A DNA stretch of 64,000 nt from Pseudomonadota bacterium (GTDB lineage: Bacteria > Pseudomonadota > Alphaproteobacteria > Sphingomonadales > Sphingomonadaceae): NCBI GenBank assembly GCA_023394965.1, contig JAEWZX010000016.1:1-64000 (forward strand), written 5' to 3'. Every line of letters starts with the position of its first letter. Position 1 is the stretch's first letter. Made by a program: the position numbers and the translations under genes. Shown in pieces: positions 8,445 through 17,347 of this stretch. A model generated the notes under the pieces. The model was not told the origin of the DNA, did no database searches, and saw nothing but the letters and a program-made list of their open reading frames with translations.

Positions 8445-10625
8445 ATGTCGAAAACTGCATTTGCCGCGGCGCTGCTGACCGGTGCTGCCTTATCCGTTCT
8501 CTCCTTTGCGACGCCGCTAGCCGCGAAGGAAGGGATGTTCACGCCCGGTCAACTGCCCGAGATCGCCGACGATCTGCGCAAAACCGGCCTCGAAGTATCG
8601 CCAGAGGCTCTGTCGGACCTGACCGGCTTCCCGATGGGAGCTATCGTCCAGTTGCAAGGCTGCTCGGCCAGCTTCGTATCGCGTGAAGGGCTGGTGGTCA
8701 CCAATCATCACTGCGCGCGCGGGTCGGTGCAGTATAATTCGACTGCCGAAAACAACTATCTCGAAAACGGCTTTCTGGCCAAGACCAAGGACGATGAACT
8801 GCCCGCAGCGCCTGGATCGCGCGTCTATGTCACCACCGACATTACCGATGTAACCGCGCGGGTGCGCGAGGACATCGATGCGCTGTCGCCTAGCGAACGG
8901 TACGACACTGTAGACCAGCGCGTGAAAGACATCACCGCCGAATGCGAACGGGCTGCCGGGTATCGCTGCCTTGTTGCCAGCTTTTATGGCGGCGAGGAAT
9001 ACACGCTGATCAAGCGGCTTGAAGTCAAGGACGTGCGGCTGGTCTATGCGCCTGCCGATTCCGTCGGGAAATATGGCGGCGATATCGATAACTGGATGTG
9101 GCCGCGCCATACGGGCGATTTTTCGTTCTACCGCGCCTATGTCGCACCGGACGGCTCTTCCGCCGAATATTCGGCGGACAATGTTCCCTATCGCCCGAAG
9201 CATCACCTGAAGGTCAGTGCCGCGGGGCTCGACGATGGCGATTTCGTGATGGCGGCAGGTTATCCCGGTTCGACCAACCGTTACACCCGTCTCGGCGAAG
9301 TGAAGAACACGTTCGAATGGACCTATCCGACGTTCGTCAGCCTTCTGAACGACTGGATCGACACGATCGAGCAGGCAGCGCCCGAAGGGTCGGATGCTCG
9401 TGTGAAATATGAATCGCGTCTCGCCGGTCTCAACAATTATGAAAAGAACCTGCGCGGCCAGATCGACGGCGCTCGCCGCGTCGATCTCGTCGGGCGGCGT
9501 GCCGAGCGTGAAGCGGCGCTGAATGCCTGGATCGCTGCCGATGCGTCGCGCCGCGGCTATGCGGAAGCGATCACGGCACTGGACGCCCTGTCGCAGGAAA
9601 GTGCCACCGCGGCCCGCACCAACTTCTGGTATGGCAACGTTACGAACCCGCAGCTGCTGGGCACGGCGCAGCGACTTTACCGGCTCGCCAAGGAAAAGGA
9701 AAAGCCCGATGCCCAGCGCGAAAGCGGCTATCAGGAACGCGACATGGCGTTTTTCCGCCAAAGCCTTCAGGCGCTCGATCGCCGGTATGATGCATCGGTC
9801 GACAAGGCCGAATGGCTATTGTTCCTGAAGGGCTATCTCGCACAGCCGAAGGCTGAACGTGTGGCCGTGTTCGACAAGGCTTTGGGGCTGACGGGGATCA
9901 CCAGCGCGGCTCAGGCCGAGCCGATCATCGATCGCTATTACAAAGCATCGACGCTGGACGAGGGCGAGACACGGCTTGCGCTGATGGACGCGACCGTCGC
10001 CCAGCTGGAAGCGAGCAAGGACCCCTTCATGAAGCTGGCAGTCGCGCTGTACGACTATCAGATGGATTTGGAAAAGCAGAGCGAGGAGCGTGCAGGACGC
10101 GCGCTGGTGCTGCGTCCCGCCTATATGGAAGCGATGACCAAGTGGCAGCGGTCGCAGGGGATCGAGACCTATCCCGATGCCAACAGCACGTTGCGTGTGA
10201 CCTATGGCAAGGTCTTGGGCGGAAGCCCGCGTGACGGCATGGCCTATCTGCCGTTCACTACGCTTGAAGGCATTCTGGAAAAGGACACGGGCGTCGACCC
10301 GTTCAACGCTCCGGCAAAGCAACTGACCATCATTCGCGAGCGCGATTATGGTGATTATGCTCTCGACACCATCGGATCGGTCCCGGTCAATTTCCTGTCC
10401 GACCTTGACAGCACCGGTGGCAACAGTGGCTCGGCAACGCTCAATTCGCGCGCCGAACTGGTTGGCCTGCTGTTCGATGGCACTTTCGAAAGCGTCAATT
10501 CAGACTGGGATTTCGATCCGCGGACAACGCGCACGATCCATGTCGATACCCGCTACATGCTGTGGGTGATGGACAAGGTCGACGGGGCGCAGAACTTGAT
10601 CGAGGAAATGGATATAGTCCGCTAG
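8445..10625 (+). CDS. S46 family dipeptidyl-peptidase (DPP7-like)
   Basis: 726-residue secreted serine peptidase that removes dipeptides from peptide N-termini. A cleavable signal ends near AAKEG (residue 27). The chymotrypsin-type triad is readable: His89 in VVTNHHCARGS, Asp225 in PRHTGDFSFYR, and Ser661 in TGGNSGSATLN. His and Asp numbering coincide with P. gingivalis DPP7 as I remember it. At the position where acid-specific DPP11 carries an Arg (18 residues after the serine) this protein has Gly679 (LLFDGTFES), which favours DPP7-like hydrophobic rather than Asp/Glu specificity; that is inference. A good AAGGGG site precedes the ATG. Likely role: periplasmic peptide scavenging. Confidence 0.93.
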   Translation: MSKTAFAAALLTGAALSVLSFATPLAAKEGMFTPGQLPEIADDLRKTGLEVSPEALSDLTGFPMGAIVQLQGCSASFVSREGLVVTNHHCARGSVQYNSTAENNYLENGFLAKTKDDELPAAPGSRVYVTTDITDVTARVREDIDALSPSERYDTVDQRVKDITAECERAAGYRCLVASFYGGEEYTLIKRLEVKDVRLVYAPADSVGKYGGDIDNWMWPRHTGDFSFYRAYVAPDGSSAEYSADNVPYRPKHHLKVSAAGLDDGDFVMAAGYPGSTNRYTRLGEVKNTFEWTYPTFVSLLNDWIDTIEQAAPEGSDARVKYESRLAGLNNYEKNLRGQIDGARRVDLVGRRAEREAALNAWIAADASRRGYAEAITALDALSQESATAARTNFWYGNVTNPQLLGTAQRLYRLAKEKEKPDAQRESGYQERDMAFFRQSLQALDRRYDASVDKAEWLLFLKGYLAQPKAERVAVFDKALGLTGITSAAQAEPIIDRYYKASTLDEGETRLALMDATVAQLEASKDPFMKLAVALYDYQMDLEKQSEERAGRALVLRPAYMEAMTKWQRSQGIETYPDANSTLRVTYGKVLGGSPRDGMAYLPFTTLEGILEKDTGVDPFNAPAKQLTIIRERDYGDYALDTIGSVPVNFLSDLDSTGGNSGSATLNSRAELVGLLFDGTFESVNSDWDFDPRTTRTIHVDTRYMLWVMDKVDGAQNLIEEMDIVR

Positions 10626-10729
10626 GAAAAGCACGATAAGGTGGCGGATAGCGGTCCTGACGGCGAGATTATGTGGTTTCTCGTGTTCGGGCCGCTATCA
10701 ACCAGCTGAAATTGTACCGGGGGGGCAAT

Positions 10730-11578
10730 GTGAAAATTTTTACACCACTGATTTTGTGCGCGCTGGCAATGTCAGCTCCGCTCGCTGAGGAAACTCTGTC
10801 GAACGCCGATGTCCTGATGCTGCTCGATGCGGGCCTTGGGGAAGAGGCGGTTATCGCCAAGATCGAAACTGCGCAGGGCAATTACGCGACGGACATCTCC
10901 ACGCTGCTTGAATTGAGAGAGCGCGGGGTGCCGAGTGCAGTGATCGCGGCCATGGTCAAGCAGGCGTCTGCTGCACCTGAAATGTCCGACAGTGCGGCCG
11001 ACCCGCTTAGCCCCCACTTTCCAGGCGTGTATTTATATGATGACTGGTCGGCACAGCCACGAATGTGGAAGATCGACCCCACCTCTTCCACCCAAACGAA
11101 GACGGGCGGAATCTTCGGCTATGCACTTACCGCAGGGATTGCGAGTGCCAGTGTAAAAGCAGTTATTCCCGGTGAGGAGGCGCGATATAACGTGCCCAAG
11201 GCCAAACCGGTCTTCTACGTTTATCTGGACAGTGCAAACGGAGGAGCGAGTGGGACCTTCTCGACCGGCTTCGGTGCCTCGATCCAATCGCCGAATGAGT
11301 TTTCTTTGGTGGCGCTGGAACAGAAGAAGGGCCGTCGCGAGGCGCGGATCGGCAGCATGAACATCGCCGGAGCAAAAGCAGGGGTGATGGACAAGGATCT
11401 GATCCCGTTCAGCTACGAACAGATTGCACAGGGTGTCTTCAAGCTTACCCCGGATGCAGCGCTGGAAGAAGGGCAGTATGGTTTTGTCTTCGCGGTTGGC
11501 GGTGGTGCCGGTCCTGGGCTTGTAGGCAGTGCCGGTACAGCGGGGGCACGAGTGTTCGCCTTCGGTGTGGACTACTAA
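10730..11578 (+). CDS. secreted protein of unknown function
   Basis: 282 residues from a GTG start that has a run of G's (GGGGGGGCAAT) as ribosome binding site. The first 20 residues (VKIFTPLILCALAMSAPLAEE) form a signal peptide. Residues 22-75 are a short helical module of the type LSNADVLMLLDAGLGEEAV followed by GVPSAVIAAMV, a pattern I have seen repeated in secreted bacterial proteins of unknown role. The rest is Gly/Ala-rich with beta-type segments, ending in a glycine-rich FAVGGGAGPGLVGSAGTAGA stretch. An in-frame ATG at 10673 is possible but would bury the signal. Function unknown. Confidence 0.7.
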   Translation: MKIFTPLILCALAMSAPLAEETLSNADVLMLLDAGLGEEAVIAKIETAQGNYATDISTLLELRERGVPSAVIAAMVKQASAAPEMSDSAADPLSPHFPGVYLYDDWSAQPRMWKIDPTSSTQTKTGGIFGYALTAGIASASVKAVIPGEEARYNVPKAKPVFYVYLDSANGGASGTFSTGFGASIQSPNEFSLVALEQKKGRREARIGSMNIAGAKAGVMDKDLIPFSYEQIAQGVFKLTPDAALEEGQYGFVFAVGGGAGPGLVGSAGTAGARVFAFGVDY

Positions 11579-11614
11579 ATCAACTTTCCGGCGGACGCTT
11601 AGCAAAGACACAAT

Positions 11615-11643
11615 AAAAGGCGCCGGGAGTTGTTCCCGACGCC
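11615..11643 (-). terminator. rho-independent terminator of the 11665-11970 gene
   Basis: Reading leftward, a 10-bp stem with one G-U pair (GGCGTCGGGA/TCCCGGCGCC, arms 11634-11643 and 11619-11628) around a 5-base loop is followed by TTTTATT (complement of 11612-11618). It lies 21 bases past the stop of the small leftward gene. Confidence 0.75.
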
Positions 11644-11664
11644 CTGGATAATCTGGTTCTCTGA

Positions 11665-11970
11665 TCAGCCCTGACGCTGGCCGGTCAGCGGCATGTCGCC
11701 GAATGCGCCTGCATTGACTGTTCCGGTCATCTGATCGCCGTTTACATTCGCAGTGCAGTTGAGCGTCATCGGCATGGGGACAGTCATGTCCATCGCCCAG
11801 GTGAGCGTGTCCCCATCGATCTTGCCGTCCTTGACGTCCATGGAGCCCATGCCGCCGGCCATCGAGCCCGTGAAGCTGTTACCATCATTGCCGGGAACCA
11901 CGGTGAAGGTGCCCTTCTGTTCGCCCATGGGGCTCTTGACGACGGTGTCATAAGTACCTGCTACGGACAT
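11665..11970 (-). CDS. small beta-rich cytoplasmic protein of unknown function
   Basis: 101 residues, no signal peptide. The sequence alternates short beta-type strands with glycine turns (AGTYDTVVKSPMG, GNSFTGSMAGGMGSMD, DTLTWAMDMTVPMPMTL), suggesting a small lipocalin-like or beta-sandwich fold. It is unusually methionine-rich. I have seen similar short proteins in sphingomonads without assigned function. The gene stands alone with its own terminator. Confidence 0.7.
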   Translation of the reverse strand: MSVAGTYDTVVKSPMGEQKGTFTVVPGNDGNSFTGSMAGGMGSMDVKDGKIDGDTLTWAMDMTVPMPMTLNCTANVNGDQMTGTVNAGAFGDMPLTGQRQG

Positions 11971-12016
11971 GAAAATTCCTCTCTTGGGTTTGACGTCTGA
12001 AGTGCCGGTTAAATCG

Positions 12017-12044
12017 GCCTTGCTGACACTAATGTCAACAAGGC
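12017..12044 (-). terminator. hairpin terminator candidate after the M16 peptidase gene
   Basis: A 12-bp stem with one G-U pair (GCCTTGCTGACA at 12017-12028 and TGTCAACAAGGC at 12033-12044) closes a 4-base loop, 15 bases beyond the stop of the leftward peptidase gene. The following tract in the transcript (CGATTTAA) is only weakly U-rich. Confidence 0.5.
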
Positions 12045-12059
12045 TCGATCAGGTCAGCC

Positions 12060-14930
12060 TTATTGGGCCATCTCCACAACTTCGATATCCAGCCCAAGCT
12101 TTTCAAGCTGGGGCTTAACCACGGTTGCATCGCCGACCACGACCCATACGAAACGATCTGCGTCGATGGCGGCACGCACCGCACTGTCCAGGCTGCCGCG
12201 GGTTTGTGCGCGATAGCGATCTGCGAGCAGTTCGTAGTAATTGTCGGGCCGACCAAACAGGGCGTTGTTCTGCATGGCGCCCAGCACCGCGTCGGAAGTT
12301 TCGAACTGGCCTGGCAGTTCCCCGATTTGCGCAGTTACGATCCGCGTCAGCTCGGCTTCGCTAACACCGCGTGTATCGAGGAATTCGCGGGTTTCGCGGA
12401 TCAGTTCGGCGAGGGCATCACCGGTTCGATCGGCCTGCACAGGTGCCGAGATGTTGTAGGCAACGGATTTCTCTCGTGTCTGCGGCGCTCCTCGTACGCC
12501 ATAGCTCCAACCCTTCGTCTCCCGCAGATTCATGTTGAGCCGCGCAAGGAAATTGCCGCCCAGCGCGTTGTTGGCGTTGAGGAAGTCAACATAGGTTTCG
12601 CCGCGCGCATCGACTGGTGTTCTCTGACCACCAAGAATGAAGCTTTGCGGAGAATTCGGACGATTGACCAGCACGATACGCGCCTTTTCAGGCACCGCCG
12701 CCATATCGCCAAAGGTCTTTGTCCCCTTGGCCACTGCCGGTGCCTTCCAATCGCCGAAAACCTTGTTCAGCGCGACGGTGATTTCGGCAATAGGACGATC
12801 CGAAACCACGAAGACTTCGCCATTGTCGGGACGGATCCATCGATCCTTGAAGCCAGCGATGTCGGCACGGGTTATGGATTTGACCGATTCAACGTCTCCG
12901 CTGCCAGTGCCGCCATAAGGGTTGCTTTCACCATAGATAATCGGTGCGATCATGCGCGCACCGATCGATTGCGGTGTGCGCATTTCCTGTTCGATGCCGG
13001 TAACCAACTGTGCACGGACACGCTCGATCTCGGTCGGATCGAAGGCAGGGTTGCGTATGACATCCGACATCAATTCGAGTGAAGGCGTCAGGTTGGCAGA
13101 CAGCGTCGACAGAGTGAAGCTCGAGCGATCGAACCCGCCGCCCGTAGAGATCGAAGCGCCCAGACGTTCCCGGGCTTCCGCAATCTCCTGCGAAGTCATC
13201 GTCGTGGTGCCTTCGTCGAAAAGTCCGAGAGCGAGCGCTTCGAGACCGCGCTTGTCCAATGGATCGGCAGCTGTGCCGGCGTCGAAAGACATGGTCACAT
13301 ATGTGGCCGGGACTGCGTCACGCATGGCGTAATGAAGCTGCATGCCATTGGCGAGCGTGGTATGCTGTACATCCGGGAAGTCGAGTGTTGCAGTCGAAGC
13401 GATGGGCGGCTTGGGGCGTTCCACCGTCACTGTAATCTCGTCCCCACTGGGACCTGCTTCCGCTGGATCGGCAGCGGCGACCGCCGCCGCTTCCTCATAT
13501 TCGCCTTCGCGTTCGCCAGGCTCGAGAATGAGGGTCATGGCAGGGCGGGTCATCCAGCGCTGCATCGCAGCCTGAACTTCTCCTGGGGTCAGCGTGGCAA
13601 GTATTTCGAGCTGACGAGAATAGAAATCGGGATCGTCCGCCAGCACTTCACCGGATGCCAGAGTTACGGCTTTACCGCCGAAACCGCCAACCTGCTCAAG
13701 GCCTCGGATCGTCTGCGCTACTGTAGTAGTAGCGGCGCGCCGGACTTCGTCTTCTGTCGGACCTTCCGCAATGAACTGAGAAACCAATTCATTCAGCCGT
13801 TTTTCGACTGCGGCAGGGTCGACATCGGTGCGGGCGGTGGCACTGACATTTAGAACACCCACGCGCTGCCAGGAATAATTGCCGGCGGAAACGCCCACGG
13901 CCAGTTTCTCGTCCCGCACAAGTGCATTATCAAGACGGCTGGACGATAGCCCACCGAGGATCTGTGTGCCCACCGTCAGGGCAGTCAGTTCGCGGTCCGT
14001 GATGCCAGGCGCGCTCCAATATTTTGCGATATTTGTCGCTGCAACCTGATCCTTCATCACTTTGCGCACATCTTGGGCAAGGTCAGGGACATTCGCTGCG
14101 GCGGGAGTGTTTACCGGTCCGCGCGCGATAGGACCGAAATATTTTTCCACCAGTGTGCGGGCTTCTGCCGCAGTAATGTCACCAGCCAATACGACTGTCG
14201 CATTGTTCGGACCGTAATTGTCCCGGAACCAGTTCTGCACGTCAGCCATGCTTGCCTGATCGAGGTCGGCCATCGATCCGATTGGTGTGTGATCGTAAGG
14301 GTGTGGCGCAGGGAAAAGCGTCTTCACGATCTCATAGAACACGAGGCCGCCGGGCTGGTTGTCGCCCTGCCGTTTTTCATTCTGGACCACGCCGCGCTGG
14401 TTATCCAGCTTCGCCTGAGTGATCGCGCCGAGCAGATAGCCCATGCGATCGCTTTCCAGCCACAGCGCGCGTTCGAGCGCGGGCTTTGGCACGGTCTGGA
14501 AATAGTTTGTCCGGTCGAAATTGGTCGTACCGTTATAGTCGGTTGCGCCCATTTCCTGCAGGTACTGGAAATAATCTTCCGGTGCGTTTTCCGACCCGTT
14601 GAACATGAGATGTTCGAACAGATGGGCAAAGCCGGACTTACCCTTAGGTTCGTCCTTCGAGCCGACGTTGTACCACACAGCAAGCGCGACAATCGGCGCC
14701 TTGTTGTCGGTGTGGACGATGACGTCCAGGCCGTTCTCCAGTGTAAACTTTTCATACGGGATTTCGACTTCGTCGATCAGTGTTGCCAGCGCCGCAGGCT
14801 CGTCCAGTGCAGTGGCCTGAGCCGCAGCTGAATTGGACGCATCGGCCATGGTTTGGCCGCCTGGCACCGTAGTGCATGCTGCCAGGACGAGCGAAGCAAC
14901 GCCCGCCGTGAGTACTGATTTCAAACGCAT
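12060..14930 (-). CDS. M16 family zinc metallopeptidase, two-domain lipoprotein
   Basis: 956 residues containing two M16 repeats. The N-terminus has a lipoprotein signal (lipobox LAAC, Cys19). The first repeat carries the inverted zinc motif HLFEH (His103, Glu106, His107) with the third ligand Glu185 in VVQNEKRQ. The second repeat (from about residue 515, FPDVQHTTLANGMQLHYAM) lacks HxxEH and is probably the inactive clamshell half; it retains the R/Y-type end motif of the family (RETKGWSYGVRG). It presumably degrades short peptides in the periplasm. It lies 69 bases downstream of the acylase gene on the same strand, so the two may be co-transcribed. Confidence 0.93.
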   Translation of the reverse strand: MRLKSVLTAGVASLVLAACTTVPGGQTMADASNSAAAQATALDEPAALATLIDEVEIPYEKFTLENGLDVIVHTDNKAPIVALAVWYNVGSKDEPKGKSGFAHLFEHLMFNGSENAPEDYFQYLQEMGATDYNGTTNFDRTNYFQTVPKPALERALWLESDRMGYLLGAITQAKLDNQRGVVQNEKRQGDNQPGGLVFYEIVKTLFPAPHPYDHTPIGSMADLDQASMADVQNWFRDNYGPNNATVVLAGDITAAEARTLVEKYFGPIARGPVNTPAAANVPDLAQDVRKVMKDQVAATNIAKYWSAPGITDRELTALTVGTQILGGLSSSRLDNALVRDEKLAVGVSAGNYSWQRVGVLNVSATARTDVDPAAVEKRLNELVSQFIAEGPTEDEVRRAATTTVAQTIRGLEQVGGFGGKAVTLASGEVLADDPDFYSRQLEILATLTPGEVQAAMQRWMTRPAMTLILEPGEREGEYEEAAAVAAADPAEAGPSGDEITVTVERPKPPIASTATLDFPDVQHTTLANGMQLHYAMRDAVPATYVTMSFDAGTAADPLDKRGLEALALGLFDEGTTTMTSQEIAEARERLGASISTGGGFDRSSFTLSTLSANLTPSLELMSDVIRNPAFDPTEIERVRAQLVTGIEQEMRTPQSIGARMIAPIIYGESNPYGGTGSGDVESVKSITRADIAGFKDRWIRPDNGEVFVVSDRPIAEITVALNKVFGDWKAPAVAKGTKTFGDMAAVPEKARIVLVNRPNSPQSFILGGQRTPVDARGETYVDFLNANNALGGNFLARLNMNLRETKGWSYGVRGAPQTREKSVAYNISAPVQADRTGDALAELIRETREFLDTRGVSEAELTRIVTAQIGELPGQFETSDAVLGAMQNNALFGRPDNYYELLADRYRAQTRGSLDSAVRAAIDADRFVWVVVGDATVVKPQLEKLGLDIEVVEMAQ

Positions 14931-14999
14931 ATAGACCCCCTCGTGCCGATCCCTTTGTGTATTCGACTCGTAATTACAGATGCTCGACAGGCTAACCCG

Positions 15000-17228
15000 T
15001 CATCGAGAATGCGTCACCACCTTTCGGGATGCGGCATTGGCGAGCACATCTTCGCGCCAGAAATGGACCGGCTTCAAGCGGTGCTGGACGAACAGCATAG
15101 CCTGATCGGTGTAATGCGGGGATGATGGCCTGGTCGTGGCCGCGCCGAATGGTTGAATGGATCGCGAAGAGACCCGCTCCCCCGGCAGCCATTCCACCCA
15201 CTGAATGAAGCTGTCGCCATGCCGGACCGATAGGCGGCCGTCCTTGTCGACATCCCACAGGGTGGAGGCGCGCAGTGTGTCCGAGCCACCATCGAGCGGC
15301 AGGTCGACGTCGCCCTGCCGCAGGCGCAGCACTTCGCTCATCGGTGGATCGATCTGACCGAAATGGTGCGTAAGATGCCCGACTTGTTTGGTCAGCTCGG
15401 CTCGCACGTCCGGCCAAGGTTTGTTCTGATAGCTGGAGGACATGAATTCGCGGATCATCAGCAAAGCCAGCGCATCGGCCTTGCCGACATTGTCGGCGGT
15501 GAAATCCCAGGTCAGCAACAGATCCTGCGCACGGGCAAGTTGAGTATCGTCTGACAGTTCCAGGGTGGCCAGTTCATCCCACAGGCGGGCAATGTAACCC
15601 GCCCGTTCGTAACCGGTATCGTATTTGATCCTTTCCAGTGTCGCCCGATCCAGCCGTTCCGCCTCGCTCATGAGCTTCCAGGCCCGGCGGGACCGATTGG
15701 TCTGCTTGAGTTCGATGCCGAGTTCGGGCGCGAAATCGTCTGGCGACAGATCGCTGCCCAGGCCTGCGGCGGTGAAGGGCGCATTGTTGGCATTGTAGAG
15801 CCAGCCGCTGGCCGGGTTCACATATTTCGGCAGCGAGTGATAGGGAACTGATCCCGACCAGATGGCCCGCGGATCGTCACCGGGCAGGATGTTGCGCCAG
15901 TCATATCCCTTCGCACGGTCGGGCAGGGCAGCGTTGTACACATAGGCAATGTTGCCTGCCTTGTCGCCATAGATGAAATTGGTGGAGGGGATATCCATCC
16001 GCGCGAGGATGGACTGAAATTCATCCAGATCCGTCGCCTTGTTGAGGCGGTAATAGGCATCCAACTGACCCAGATTGCCGATACCGCCATATCGCACGGC
16101 AAAATAGCCTTTGTCGTTCTTGATGACCGGCCCGTGGACACTGCGGTAAATGGTTCTCCGGATTGGCAGGGTGATCGGCCCAAGCCTTACGGGAAGGGTG
16201 ACCGACCGTTTCTCCAGATCGCGCCACTGATTGCCGATCCGATACTGAGTGCCATCTTCCTTCATCACCAGCCTGTACACATCGACCATGTCGGGTGTGT
16301 TGACGGTATTGGTCCAGCCGAGGTGTTCGTTATGCCCCAGGAACGGGAAGGGACTGCCGGGAAAATTGGCGCCCGCATAGTGCCAGCCTTCCTCACTCTC
16401 GACGACCAATTCATACCACGCAACACCGCCCCGCCACGGCTGGTGACTGTTGGATACCAGAATGGTTGGGCCGCCTGATTTCTTCGGCATGACGGCGAAG
16501 GCATTGGAGCCAGCGAGCGCGCCGTCCTCGCCCCAAGGAAGGGGCCACGCCCGGGCTTGTTTGGGCGGCGGGACCGGATCATCGCGGATCACTTCGACGC
16601 CGTTGGTTTCGGGCGAATCCTCAGCGCTGCTGTCGGGGATCGGCGGGCCATGTTCGAGGCGCAGTTCCTTCCCTTCCACCAATGGACCGATGATGTCGCC
16701 CAGACCGAAAAAGAAGGGTTGGCGCAGGGCAAAGCCGGCCGCCACGTCCAGGCCATCGACAGGAAACAGATTGCCCAGCTTGATTTCATCGGGATGCTGC
16801 CGGGCGTAATCGTTCAGCCCGGTCGCGTAGGCATCGAACAGGGCGCGCGTGTCTTCGGGCAGTCTTGGGTAGCTCTCTTCGGCCGTGCCCCGTGCGTCGA
16901 GCAGCTGATAGGCATAATCGAACGCGGCGCCGTCCCGTCCGGCGATTGCGCCATAGCGGCCGCGGCTCATCGCAATCACGTCTTGCAGCGTGAAGAAATC
17001 GTCTTCTGCATGAGCGATGGCCACGCCATAGGCAACATCCGCATCACTCTTGCCATAGATGTGCGGTACGCCGAATTCGTCACGCGTGATTTCTGCAGTG
17101 TAGGAGCGATCGGGCAGATCGATATCGTCACGCTGGGCCCAGAACGGCTCCCACGTTGCAAGGCCGATGAGTGTCACCAGCGTCAACAGCAGCACCGCAA
17201 AGCCGATACGCCCCAACCATTTCCTCAT
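15000..17228 (-). CDS. penicillin acylase family (Ntn hydrolase) protein
   Basis: 742-residue precursor of the penicillin G acylase / N-acyl-homoserine lactone acylase family. A signal-anchor (residues 8-28) directs it to the periplasm. The alpha part holds VPHIYGKSDADVAYGVAIAHAEDDFFTLQ, typical of the family (shown here only as motif text across residues 54-82). Autocatalytic processing should occur before Ser241 in LAGSNAFAV, the N-terminal nucleophile of the mature beta chain; SNSHQPW and GHNEHLGWTNT follow as expected. Substrate cannot be read from sequence: acyl-homoserine lactones, cyclic lipopeptides or acylated amino acids are all possible. Confidence 0.9.
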   Translation of the reverse strand: MRKWLGRIGFAVLLLTLVTLIGLATWEPFWAQRDDIDLPDRSYTAEITRDEFGVPHIYGKSDADVAYGVAIAHAEDDFFTLQDVIAMSRGRYGAIAGRDGAAFDYAYQLLDARGTAEESYPRLPEDTRALFDAYATGLNDYARQHPDEIKLGNLFPVDGLDVAAGFALRQPFFFGLGDIIGPLVEGKELRLEHGPPIPDSSAEDSPETNGVEVIRDDPVPPPKQARAWPLPWGEDGALAGSNAFAVMPKKSGGPTILVSNSHQPWRGGVAWYELVVESEEGWHYAGANFPGSPFPFLGHNEHLGWTNTVNTPDMVDVYRLVMKEDGTQYRIGNQWRDLEKRSVTLPVRLGPITLPIRRTIYRSVHGPVIKNDKGYFAVRYGGIGNLGQLDAYYRLNKATDLDEFQSILARMDIPSTNFIYGDKAGNIAYVYNAALPDRAKGYDWRNILPGDDPRAIWSGSVPYHSLPKYVNPASGWLYNANNAPFTAAGLGSDLSPDDFAPELGIELKQTNRSRRAWKLMSEAERLDRATLERIKYDTGYERAGYIARLWDELATLELSDDTQLARAQDLLLTWDFTADNVGKADALALLMIREFMSSSYQNKPWPDVRAELTKQVGHLTHHFGQIDPPMSEVLRLRQGDVDLPLDGGSDTLRASTLWDVDKDGRLSVRHGDSFIQWVEWLPGERVSSRSIQPFGAATTRPSSPHYTDQAMLFVQHRLKPVHFWREDVLANAASRKVVTHSR

Positions 17229-17347
17229 GAAATCCCGTCCTCTCTTGCAATTGGGGTAGCTTCAGCGGGATCAACTCGCAATGCGATTGGGCAAAACCTC
17301 ACCCCGCCTGTTCCCCCGTGCGGATTCGGCTGGCTAACTAGGGCCTC

